From Paraburkholderia atlantica (lineage in GTDB: Bacteria > Pseudomonadota > Gammaproteobacteria > Burkholderiales > Burkholderiaceae), in NCBI RefSeq assembly GCF_009362785.1, contig NZ_WHNQ01000016.1, positions 62,001-126,000 on the forward strand: a DNA stretch of 64,000 bases, written 5' to 3'. Below, piece after piece: positions 17,285 to 24,323 of the stretch (position 1 is its first letter; every line of letters begins with the position of its first letter). The translations under genes were made by a program, and so were the position numbers. The notes below the pieces were generated by a model. The model was given only the letters and a program-made list of their open reading frames with translations, was not told the origin of the DNA and made no database searches.

Positions 17285-17491
17285 ATGCAAAACCTGTTGT
17301 TGCTGCTCATCGCAGCGAGCAGTTCGTCGCTGTGCGCGTGCACGGCTCAACCTGTGGCACACGTTGAGCCGGCCAGGCCAGCACCGACGATCGTTGTCCG
17401 CAAGCCGCGAGGCGAGCCGGGCGACTTTGTTCTCTGCAAGGATGGTCGCGTCCTGGTCTTCCCGGCCGCGCATCCGCAAACCTGTTCCTGA
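17285..17491 (+). CDS. Small predicted lipoprotein
   Basis: The protein has 68 aa. A hydrophobic leader MQNLLLLLIAASSSSLCAC ends in a lipobox-like LCAC, so the mature lipoprotein would start at a cysteine near residue 17 or 19. The short mature part holds ARPAPTIVVRKPRGEPGDF and a C-terminal cysteine. An ACGAGGA site precedes the ATG. It has its own dual-hairpin leader and is followed by a terminator, so it is a single-gene unit. The function is unknown; small lipoproteins in ICEs can serve in mating-pair formation or exclusion. Confidence 0.6.
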   Translation: MQNLLLLLIAASSSSLCACTAQPVAHVEPARPAPTIVVRKPRGEPGDFVLCKDGRVLVFPAAHPQTCS

Positions 17492-17496
17492 TCGCG

Positions 17497-17531
17497 CGAA
17501 GCCCCGGCCTCGAAAGAGCGTCGGGGCTTCG
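17497..17531 (+). terminator. Hairpin after the small lipoprotein gene
   Basis: CGAAGCCCCG (17497-17506) pairs perfectly with CGGGGCTTCG (17522-17531). There is no long T-run, so the efficiency as a terminator is uncertain. Confidence 0.6.
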
Positions 17532-17552
17532 TGCGCAAACATGGAGGTGACC

Positions 17553-17711
17553 ATGAAGAAGCAGATCGCAGCCGCAACTGTGATCGGGGCAATGCTTGCA
17601 CTTGTATGCCTGCTCTGGGAACAGCAGTCGTTTGCTGCGCTTCACAGACATCCGACGCGCGTACCAGCCAATAGTCTGTCGCCATTCGACCGGCAACTTC
17701 GTCGCGCCTGA
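17553..17711 (+). CDS. Small exported or membrane peptide
   Basis: The protein has 52 aa from the ATG at 17553 with a strong GGAGGTGACC site. It starts MKKQIAAATVIGAMLALVCLL, a signal peptide or single membrane helix, and is then short and basic (ALHRHPTRVPANS). No family was recognised. The upstream in-frame extension has no ribosome site. It lies between a hairpin at 17497 and the leader at 17735. Confidence 0.45.
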   Translation: MKKQIAAATVIGAMLALVCLLWEQQSFAALHRHPTRVPANSLSPFDRQLRRA

Positions 17712-17734
17712 CTGCCGCAATCAAATTTTCTTTA

Positions 17735-17775
17735 CCCCGACCGGGCAGACCTCCCGGTTGGGGAGCTCTGCCCGG
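17735..17775 (+). promoter_or_regulatory. Dual-hairpin leader, copy 3 (interrupted gene)
   Basis: Stem A is CCCCGACCGGG (17735-17745) with CCCGGTTGGGG (17753-17763). Stem B is CCGGGCAGA (17741-17749) with TCTGCCCGG (17767-17775), a perfect nine pairs. It ends 21 bases before a TTG start at 17797 that has AAGGAG upstream, matching the spacing of the other copies. Confidence 0.75.
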
Positions 17776-17829
17776 CATCCCCTCAAGGAGCCGAAATTGA
17801 CCTTCTCATGCAGTGATTTTCTAGATGAT

Positions 17830-17980
17830 TTGACATCCTCCTCCCCCTCGACCTTCGGTCGCCGCTTTCGCGGGAAGGGGGAGGATTCCTACGGCGCTAC
17901 GCATGAGAAACTGTATGCATAGTCACTTCGGCGGGTTCCTGCTTCACAGAGCGGCCCGACTGCACCGGCTCTCCACAGGC
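17830..17980 (-). ncRNA. Predicted omega-RNA scaffold at the right end of the TnpB element
   Basis: In TnpB elements the guide RNA is transcribed with the 3' end of tnpB and ends at the right-end boundary, the guide being the adjacent flank. Here the branched stem at 17839-17885 sits just inside the TCAA end. The guide on the minus strand would begin ATCATCTAGAAAATCA. The 5' limit is arbitrary. Confidence 0.4.
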
Positions 17981-19177
17981 GATCCGGGCTGTGCATGCGC
18001 ACCCGGGCGAAGCGTCGCCCGTGTCCTGCCCTTCGTCCCGCAATGCAGCCGATCCGCGGGAAAGAATGTTGATTGCACCGACCACGTCGGCATGATTTTC
18101 GTATCCGCACGCGGCGCACAGAAACTTCGCCTGAGACGTGCGGTTCTCAGCCGAGACGTGGCCGCAGCACGGGCAGGTTCTGCTCGTGTTGCGCGGGTGT
18201 ACCACAACAAAGAATCCGCCGCACCACGCCGTCTTGTACTCCAGTTGCCGACGAAACTCTCCCCAACCCTGATCGAGAATCGCCTTGTTGAGTCCCGACT
18301 TTGCACGCACGTTGCGTCCCGGTGCTTCGAGCGTTCCCGATGCGGACTTCGACATGTTGCGCACTTTCAGGTCTTCGACGGCGATCATCGCGTGGTTTTT
18401 GCTGATCGTGGCCGAGGCCTTGTGCAGGAAGTCCGAACGGACATTGGCGATACGCGCGTGGATGCGCTGGATACGGGCCTTCGCTTTCTTCCAGTTGGCC
18501 GAACCCTTGACCTTGCGCCCCATGCGGCGCTGGTACTTTGCGAGACGCTGTTCGTGCTTTCTGAAACTGTTGAGCGGTGCGATGAACGTGCTGTCGCTCA
18601 GCGTGGCGAAGCGCGTGATGCCGACATCAATCCCGACGGCCGGACCGTGAGGCACAGACGCCTCGACTTCACGCGTCGTGAGGATAGAGACGTACCACTT
18701 GCCGGCGTGCAGCGACACGGTTGCGCTGCGGACCTCGCCAGGCACCGCACGGCTATTGCGATAGCGCAGCCAGCCGAGTTTCGGAAGCCTGACGCAGCCG
18801 TTCGCACAATCGACCTCGACACGCTGCGGAAACCGGAAGCTATCGCGTTCTCCCTTGCGCCTGAAGCGCGGAAAACTGGCGCGACCATCGAAGAAGTTGG
18901 TATAGGCGCGCTCCAGATCCTTGAGCGCCTGCTGGCCGACTTGCGAATGCAGGTCGGCCAGCCACGGCGTATCTGTGCTGTTGCGCCATTCGGTGAGCTG
19001 TTTGCACAGCCCGGAGTATCCGAGCTTCTTCTCGCCGCCTTTGTAGCGCTCAACCTGCAACGCCAGCGCCCTGTTGAAGACGAACCGGCACGCGCCCGCG
19101 AACTGGCACATCTTGCGCACCTGTTCACCGGTCGGCATCAGTTCGAATTTGAAGGCTTGAAGTCGTTGCATATGCAC
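17897..19177 (-). CDS. tnpB: TnpB, RNA-guided nuclease / IS605 OrfB
   Basis: The protein has 426 aa. An N-terminal wedge/REC-like part is followed by a RuvC fold with all three acidic residues: D184 (GIDVGITRF), E268 (IAVEDL) and D364 (HADVVGAINI). The zinc ribbon CPCC (335-338) and CAAC (354-357) is intact. The C-terminal 50 residues are an extra Cys/Gly-rich tail. TnpB proteins use an omega-RNA from the element's right end to cut DNA next to the target motif, favouring retention of the element. The start may be M1 (19177) or M3 (19171). The protein looks functional. Confidence 0.92.
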   Translation of the reverse strand: MHMQRLQAFKFELMPTGEQVRKMCQFAGACRFVFNRALALQVERYKGGEKKLGYSGLCKQLTEWRNSTDTPWLADLHSQVGQQALKDLERAYTNFFDGRASFPRFRRKGERDSFRFPQRVEVDCANGCVRLPKLGWLRYRNSRAVPGEVRSATVSLHAGKWYVSILTTREVEASVPHGPAVGIDVGITRFATLSDSTFIAPLNSFRKHEQRLAKYQRRMGRKVKGSANWKKAKARIQRIHARIANVRSDFLHKASATISKNHAMIAVEDLKVRNMSKSASGTLEAPGRNVRAKSGLNKAILDQGWGEFRRQLEYKTAWCGGFFVVVHPRNTSRTCPCCGHVSAENRTSQAKFLCAACGYENHADVVGAINILSRGSAALRDEGQDTGDASPGCACTARIACGEPVQSGRSVKQEPAEVTMHTVSHA

Positions 19178-20309
19178 AGGATATCAGCATGCTGACGTTG
19201 TCAAGGACGCCTGCGGCGTCCGCGCTTTCCATCCCCGCCGTGAACGACGGGGCTTTCCGCGCTTTTGGTAATGCGCAGTCTCGTCCATTCACAGGCGATC
19301 ACAGAGGCCGAAATTCCTGCCGATGATCCCGGCAAAGCCGCAGACGTTGCGACCGCGGCAATCGTGGCGATGCATCGTGCAGGCCTGTTCGCACGCTTCA
19401 TGCGCGAGCTGCTGAACGCAGTGGAAACGTTAGGAGCGGTCGCTGAGGCCCACGGTGTCGACGCGCTGGTCTTCCTGTTCGATCTGCAGGCGGCGATTCT
19501 CAACGATACCTCTGTCGATGCGCACGCAGGCATCGACGGTCGCATCGTCGAACTCGTATCTCAACTGCCGTCGGCCGCCGAATGGATGAAGCATATCCGG
19601 AAGGAAGGGCATGAGATCGACACTCGCTTTGGGGCTACCGCTCTGCTGGAGAGCCGCAGAGTGCTGGAAAGCGGAGATTGTCGATCGCCGGACCATGAGT
19701 TCAAAAACTTCCACCGGCTGCTTTGCGAGCGCTTCGAGTACCCTCACGATGAGATTGACTGGAAACGCGATCAGCTTTCGCTGATCGAATGGATCGCGAA
19801 TCGCCAGTCGACCCCGGTCAGTGCGCAGCCTGTTCCGACCATCCGGGTTAGAGCGGACGGCGACGCGAATTTATATCATCTTCTGGACGGCGAGGACTGG
19901 GTTGCCGCCGTGCAGATGAATGGCAGGTTCACGGTGCCGATGCAGGAAGCCATGCTGCAGAAGTTTGCCGAGCTGTTGCGCAATCCATGCGGTCCTCACT
20001 CGTCGGACATGAACAACGCGGTTCCTCATCATGTCCGGGACCAGGTGAAATGGGCGCTGAACCGGTTACGTGAACATGAAGCCGCGCTTCACTAGGTTCA
20101 GCTGGCACGTGGGAATGGCCACATCCTGGCACTGGAACTGAAGGACAGGGAAGAGGCGATCAGGCACGCAATGAAAAGGATTAACGAATTCCGGGGCATG
20201 GCTACGAAAAATGGTGTGGATGCTGAAGCGTTCATCCATTCCATTGGCGGTCTTCCCGATCTGGAGAGGTTCGGATACCGGACCAGCTAACCGGTACTAC
20301 CATGAAACC

Positions 20310-20357
20310 GCCCGTCGAGCGTCCCCTTCCCGGGGTCGCCCGACGGCATTTTTTTTG
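20310..20357 (+). terminator. Terminator after the interrupted gene
   Basis: GTCGAGCGTCCCC faces GGGGTCGCCCGAC (two mismatches), followed by GGCATTTTTTTT. It lies just after the TAA at 20290, which supports the view that the gene originally ended there and not at the amber codon. Confidence 0.7.
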
Positions 20358-20495
20358 GTGCTCGCGCAGTCGGCGCCGGATTAGCGGCTCGTCTTCGGTC
20401 GAAAGAGACCACTATTTCCGCATCTTTCCCCGTGGCCACGCCCGCGCACTGGACTTACCCTTTGTGAATCTTCTGCGCGACTGGCGCATCGACCG

Positions 20496-20519
20496 GCCCG
20501 CCTCGCGGGCTTCTTTTTC
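20496..20519 (+). terminator. Second terminator before the 20571 gene
   Basis: GCCCGC-CTC-GCGGGC followed by TTCTTTTTCC. Its T-run merges into the next dual-hairpin leader. Confidence 0.7.
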
Positions 20520-20553
20520 CCCTTGGGAGCTTCTCCCACAGGGGAAGGCTCCC
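20517..20553 (+). promoter_or_regulatory. Dual-hairpin leader, copy 4
   Basis: Stem A is TTCCCCTTGGGAG / CTCCCACAGGGGAA (20517-20546). Stem B is GGGAGC-TT (20525-20532) with AA-g-GCTCCC (20545-20553), one bulged G. Stem B ends 17 bases before the ATG at 20571. Confidence 0.7.
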
Positions 20554-20570
20554 GTCCTACTGGAGCCTTC

Positions 20571-21059
20571 ATGAAAAGCACTCAACGCAGCGCCAATCGT
20601 TACCGTTCTGCTTCCTGGGAGCGGGTCTGCACAGCATCCACCCGGGTTCCTGCGGATTTCGGGCGTCACTTGCGTGACATCGCCCGCCCGCTGCAGATCG
20701 CCTACCAACGTCTCATGTTCTCGTATGACGGTCATCCGGCCGGAATCGAGTGCCGTATGGAAGATCGCGAGTCCTGGGCATTCGTGCTTCCGGATGCATC
20801 AGGCTCAAAGGCCTGGCGCATTCAGCAGTTCGACCTGGACGGGTTCATCGGTCATCTCTGCTTCGACTCCCTCAACGAGGCGATCGAAGAAATGCTCCGC
20901 ATGGGCTACTGGGTGACCGATCCCGGAGCACTCGATCGCGTCGGAGCGACCGACCGATGGGCACGGGGCGTACGCCGCGCAGCGCTCATGCAGAAGCATC
21001 AGGAAGGCCTCATCACCTACCGTCAGATGATCGACGAGATGTCTGCACTGCCTCACTGA
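20571..21059 (+). CDS. Hypothetical ICE protein
   Basis: The protein has 162 aa from the ATG at 20571, ten bases after TGGAG; the earlier ATG lies inside the leader. It is a small alpha/beta protein with two beta hairpins (GIECRMEDRESWAFVLP and WRIQQFDLDGFIGHLCFDS) and a C-terminal helix ending in MIDEMSALPH. No family was recognised. It is a single-gene unit with its own dual-hairpin leader and another leader after it. Confidence 0.6.
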   Translation: MKSTQRSANRYRSASWERVCTASTRVPADFGRHLRDIARPLQIAYQRLMFSYDGHPAGIECRMEDRESWAFVLPDASGSKAWRIQQFDLDGFIGHLCFDSLNEAIEEMLRMGYWVTDPGALDRVGATDRWARGVRRAALMQKHQEGLITYRQMIDEMSALPH

Positions 21060-21075
21060 CCTTTCAACTCATTGA

Positions 21076-21111
21076 CCCCTGTGGGAGCCGCTCCCGTAGG
21101 GGGCGGGCTCC
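21076..21111 (+). promoter_or_regulatory. Dual-hairpin leader, copy 5
   Basis: Stem A is CCCCT-gt-GGGAG / CTCCC-gt-AGGGG (21076-21100). Stem B is GGAGCC-GCTC (21084-21093) with GGGC-g-GGCTCC (21101-21111), with the same bulged G as copy 4. Stem B ends 17 bases before the ATG at 21129. Confidence 0.7.
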
Positions 21112-21128
21112 ATTAACCCGGAGCAATC

Positions 21129-22916
21129 ATGTTTGACGAGATTCTTCAAAAGATGGAGGCGGCAATCGGCGTCCTCATGGGCCTGATCCGTGCCGGCCAT
21201 CCGTTGTGCGGCACGGCCAGCGGCAAGGATTCGACGTGCGCGACGATTCTCATGCTAGAAGCCGTGCGCCGCGTCGCGGGAGAAGGCCACGTGCAACCCG
21301 CGCACTACATCTCTTCGGCCAATACAACGATCGAAAACAGCAGTCTTGCGCGGCATATCGAGACCATGCTGGAGGAGGTCGACGATCACGCGGCCGCACT
21401 TGGGCTCGGCGTGACGACACACATTGCCACGCCGTCGCTGGCGATGCAGTTTGTCGTTTCCACCATCGGCCGCGGCACACTGGTGCGCACCGTCGAAAAC
21501 GGCGTGCATGCCGGCAAACGCATCAGGGCATGCGCGACTGACTGGAAGCTCATCCCTCAGGGGCGGTTGCGCGCGGCGCTCGAGCGCGATGCGACGGCCC
21601 GTGGCGATCGCGAGATCGTTACAGTTCTCGGCAATCGCATCGCCGAAAGCGCTTCGCGCGGCGTTGCGATGCTGGTGCGGGCGGAAAGCGCGATTGCGCC
21701 TACGCGTGACGCGAATAACGCGCTCGCTATCTCACCCCTGCGGGACTGGTCGGTGGATGATGTCTGGCTGATGCTGATGCTGACGCTGTTCGCCGACGAA
21801 GCGAAGCGTCCGTTTCCCTGCGCCTTTTCAGTGCGGTCGATCGAACGTCTGTCAGACCTGTACCGCGCCGGCAACGACGGCATGTGCGGGGTCGTCCTCG
21901 GCGAAAGTGGGCAGCGTTCGGCCTGCGGTTCGCGATTCGGATGCGTGTTCTGCTGTGTCGTTGGCGATCGGGACAAGTCGCTCGAATCGATGATCCGTGA
22001 GCCGGAGCATGCGTACATGGCGGGCCTCAATGATTTTCGCAATTACCTCCTCGCGACGCAGTGGGATCTGAAGCGTCGCGAGCTGGTGGGTCGGTCGCTG
22101 AGCTCTGCCGGATATGTGCGTGTGCAGCCCGATGTGCTGTCGTATTGGGAGCGCATGAACCTGTTGCGCTACCTGCTCACGCTCGACGCGCTCGAAATTG
22201 AGCGCGCCGAGCAGCACGACGCCGATCTCGCGGCTGGTCTCATTCCTGACACACCAGAAAATCGTGATCTCTGCGACGTGCAGTTCGAGATGATCACGCC
22301 CTCACAACTGGTCGCGATCGACTTCATGCTGTCCATGCACCACTACGCACCGCATGCGTTTCCAGCGGTATCAGCCTGGTACGAAGTCCACAGACTGGGG
22401 CGCCGATACCGCATCCCGAAAGTCGACACGTTTCCGAACGTACCCATCACGAATCACGGATGGTTCCGCGTCGGACAGTTCGACGCGGAGGCGCCGGCCG
22501 AAGGTCTTCGGGATTTTGGCGCCGAGCAGTGGAATCGGTACCGACATCCGGGTCGCGTGTCCACCTATGCGCAAACGACTGCTGGCGAACGCGTCGTGTA
22601 TTTCGAACAAAGCGACCACCTCGACGTCGATGCCGAAAGAGCCTGTGAGTTCGTAACCTGTTCGTTTGACTACGACTGGTATGCGCGCGTGCAGGCCCAT
22701 GCAGGGATCGAATCGGCGCGTTTCTGGCTCAACGAAACGATCCTGACACTGCCTACCGGGAAGTCCCAGCGATATCAGGAGATGGAAGTGCGCGGGCAGT
22801 ATTTCGCGCGCCTCGCCGAGCGTCTGAACCTCACGCCGGCGAAAATGGATCAGTACCTGATCAGCAATGCGGTAAAGGAAGTGCAACAGCTCGATCTCTT
22901 CTCGATGGCCGCGTAG
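21129..22916 (+). CDS. DndC / PAPS reductase-family PP-loop protein
   Basis: The protein has 595 aa. A PP-loop ATP-pyrophosphatase motif ASGKDST is at residues 30-36. An LGNRIAESASR block near 167-177 is the usual GxRxxES..R pattern, and WSVDDVW is near 207. Cysteines C135 (RACATDWK), C266, C272, C275 and C276 in CGSRFGCVFCCVVGDRDKS match the iron-sulphur cluster region of DndC. DndC activates sulphur transfer in DNA phosphorothioation; related PAPS reductases reduce sulphate donors. No dndB or dndE-like gene is adjacent. The C-terminal 250 residues are unlike DndC and may be a separate domain. It has its own dual-hairpin leader. Confidence 0.7.
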   Translation: MFDEILQKMEAAIGVLMGLIRAGHPLCGTASGKDSTCATILMLEAVRRVAGEGHVQPAHYISSANTTIENSSLARHIETMLEEVDDHAAALGLGVTTHIATPSLAMQFVVSTIGRGTLVRTVENGVHAGKRIRACATDWKLIPQGRLRAALERDATARGDREIVTVLGNRIAESASRGVAMLVRAESAIAPTRDANNALAISPLRDWSVDDVWLMLMLTLFADEAKRPFPCAFSVRSIERLSDLYRAGNDGMCGVVLGESGQRSACGSRFGCVFCCVVGDRDKSLESMIREPEHAYMAGLNDFRNYLLATQWDLKRRELVGRSLSSAGYVRVQPDVLSYWERMNLLRYLLTLDALEIERAEQHDADLAAGLIPDTPENRDLCDVQFEMITPSQLVAIDFMLSMHHYAPHAFPAVSAWYEVHRLGRRYRIPKVDTFPNVPITNHGWFRVGQFDAEAPAEGLRDFGAEQWNRYRHPGRVSTYAQTTAGERVVYFEQSDHLDVDAERACEFVTCSFDYDWYARVQAHAGIESARFWLNETILTLPTGKSQRYQEMEVRGQYFARLAERLNLTPAKMDQYLISNAVKEVQQLDLFSMAA

Positions 22917-22933
22917 CGGTCTCATCTCATTCA

Positions 22934-22970
22934 CCCTTGCGGGGCACGCCCTCGCAAGGGGCTGCTCCGC
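22934..22970 (+). promoter_or_regulatory. Dual-hairpin leader, copy 6
   Basis: Stem A is CCCTTGCG (22934-22941) with CGCAAGGG (22953-22960), extended by GGG/CCC. Stem B is GCGGGGCA (22939-22946) with TGCTCCGC (22963-22970), eight pairs including one GU. Stem B ends 20 bases before the ATG at 22991. Confidence 0.75.
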
Positions 22971-22990
22971 GCATCCATCTGGAGTAGCTT

Positions 22991-23367
22991 ATGTACCTTG
23001 AAGCAGCTGAACCCGGCATGCCGGTTCGCCAGCGCAACGCCAATGTAGACGGAGGCTTGCTTGTCCGTGTCGGCATCCCGCACAGCGGTGGCCGACTCGC
23101 ATACCACGCGTTTAACCAAGGCTACGCGGGATGGTTTCCGCTTCTGCCTTCTGGAATCCAAAAACCGGTCGCTTTCGCATCCCTGAAGCGACGGACCTCA
23201 CGGAGATCGATTTCGCGCTGGATAGCGCGGGATTTACCGCTATGCGGCTCTTTCAATCGAAAGGCCGACAGCGCGGCATCGCTGGCGTCTATCCTTGGAC
23301 GATGGAGCAATTCGTGGAACTCGCCTCGTTTTCCGGGGCCACGTGGGTCTCTCAGCCCGATTTATGC
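22991..23367 (+). pseudogene. Broken DpdA-like (queuine tRNA-ribosyltransferase-like) gene
   Basis: The start at 22991 is set by a CTGGAG site and the leader. The first frame reads MYLEAAEPGMPVRQRN. From about 23131 the coding signal moves to the +1 frame, with AFWNPKTGRFRIPEATD, ALDSAGFTAMRLF, GVYPWTMEQFVEL and SQPDLC. These blocks resemble DpdA-type transglycosylases, which insert 7-deazaguanines in DNA; the Asp in ALDSAGF would be catalytic. An insertion of roughly 80 bases probably caused the shift. The family likeness ends at about 23367, where sequence character changes, so the gene is also truncated. It is unlikely to be active. Confidence 0.6.
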
Positions 23368-23857
23368 TTATGTGTTGTTGGTTTTGTCTGTCCGGGGTTG
23401 AATAATATATCTCCCGAGAAAGGAGGGGGTGCGGGGGAGGAATGTTGTCCTCGGGGCTTGAGCTAGCCAGTCGCATTCGTAGTTGCCAATACGTGTCCGT
23501 ATCGCGAGGCTTTGTCCGTGTGCGGCCACAAGCCGTCGTTCGCCGACGGCGCTCAATTCTCTGGATTGCGGACGTTCACGGCGTGAGTAGAACCGGCAAA
23601 AACCAATCTCCAGCACTCCGTTCGGCCTTAGGCGAATTCCGGCGGGTGGAAACACGCTCGTCTCACCGCAGTTATTGCACCCTCTCGGCTGCTGAGTCGT
23701 GCGCATAACGGCGGGCTTAGCCTCGGTGGTGCCGGTCAAGGCCGCTACGAACCAAATCTCGAATCGCGCGCGTAAATAGCGCCTACGGACCAAGGACGCC
23801 ATCCGTGCCCCCCCCGACCGCGTTCAATCGCGGCCACCTCCACTGATAGCGGCTCCC
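23368..23857. other. Junction region between ICE and copper cluster, no clear gene
   Basis: These 490 bases have an AT-richer start and no ribosome site before any long frame. A minus-strand frame (23368-23802, 144 residues) contains GETSVFPPAGIRLRPNG and a CNNC pair, but its composition is Arg-rich and it matches nothing I recognise. It is best treated as scar sequence from the event that truncated the ICE. No IS terminal repeats or att-like direct repeat could be fixed by eye. Confidence 0.4.
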
Positions 23858-24160
23858 TCAAGCGCCAAGGCGTTGGCGCACCCACCCAAAGAAAGCGCCC
23901 GCGAAGAACGCCCAGACTGACATGACCAGCAGCGCCTCTATGAAGCCGCCCCATGAGAATGATGCTGGCCGCAGGAGCGGCGAGAAGTTCATGCCATGGA
24001 ACAGGCTGTTCATGAACCCTACGAAGGGTCCGGGTGCAGCAAGCCAGACGAGAGTGCACAGGGCGTAGAACAATGCCACCGTGACCGCGAGCGCAATGCC
24101 AGTGCGTAAGGCCGGGTGTGTTAAATCCGGATTCCGAGAAGCGCTTCCGAGCGTGCTCAT
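23858..24160 (-). CDS. DUF5676-like small membrane protein
   Basis: The protein has 100 aa with two hydrophobic spans (about residues 20-44 and 66-92) joined by a loop with FMNSLFHGMNFSPLL. This layout matches DUF5676 membrane proteins that accompany copper and silver resistance genes. The ATG at 24160 fits. It is divergent from the HMA chaperone gene; the shared promoter region has two FNR-type boxes, the nearer 64 bases upstream of this start. The role is not known; location suggests metal homeostasis in the inner membrane. Confidence 0.65.
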   Translation of the reverse strand: MSTLGSASRNPDLTHPALRTGIALAVTVALFYALCTLVWLAAPGPFVGFMNSLFHGMNFSPLLRPASFSWGGFIEALLVMSVWAFFAGAFFGWVRQRLGA

Positions 24161-24223
24161 CGCAGTCTCCCTTCAATCCTCAACTGCCATGACAACAATT
24201 TAGTCGCCTTGTCTGCGCGCACC

Positions 24224-24237
24224 TTGATATGAATCAA
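24224..24237. promoter_or_regulatory. Perfect FNR/Anr box
   Basis: TTGATATGAATCAA matches the FNR consensus TTGAT-N4-ATCAA exactly. It lies 64 bases upstream of the DUF5676 start. Confidence 0.65.
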
Positions 24238-24309
24238 TCCCTTGGCGGCCTCGCAGAGTCATGCTGAACCTTGCATAGCTTGGAGGTCCCAATGAAGCTG
24301 GCGTTGCAG

Positions 24310-24323
24310 TTGATTTGCATCAA
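24310..24323. promoter_or_regulatory. Perfect FNR/Anr box
   Basis: TTGATTTGCATCAA matches the consensus exactly. It lies 84 bases upstream of the HMA chaperone ATG at 24407. Confidence 0.65.

Larger units (their letters stand above)
17830..19267 (-). mobile_element. IS200/IS605-family element with tnpB only (IS1341-like)
   Basis: The 1,438-bp element is defined by joining its flanks: excision leaves GATGAT directly before GTAATG and restores the reading frame. On the tnpB strand the left end starts right after TTAC and the right end finishes in TCAA, the same pair used by ISHp608. There is no target duplication, as expected. The left end holds hairpins at 19205-19221 (GGACGCC/GGCGTCC) and 19233-19252. 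The right end holds a branched structure, TCCTCCCCC/GGGGGAGGA (17839-17885) around two small stems. No tnpA is present, so movement would need a transposase from elsewhere. Confidence 0.85.
17797..20290 (+). pseudogene. ICE gene split by a TnpB element and an in-frame amber codon
   Basis: A TTG start at 17797 opens 11 codons (to 17829). The TnpB element then intervenes, and the frame resumes at 19268 (GTA ATG CGC) without a shift. It runs to a TAG at 20093-20095, giving 286 residues in the uninterrupted form. The same frame stays open after the TAG for 64 more codons, with good coding character, up to TAA at 20288-20290. The protein is soluble and not recognised; the segment after the insertion begins VMRSLVHSQAITEAE. 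As it stands the 5' end is separated, and a truncated product could start only at ATG 19271. Confidence 0.7.

Noticed and set aside
17903..19195. 430-codon plus-strand frame opposite tnpB
   Set aside because: It is antisense to tnpB, which has an intact active site and zinc ribbon.
14239..22970. The repeated GC-rich hairpins read as a CRISPR-like array
   Set aside because: The copies are not identical, are spaced by whole genes and sit at fixed distance from start codons; no cas genes are present.
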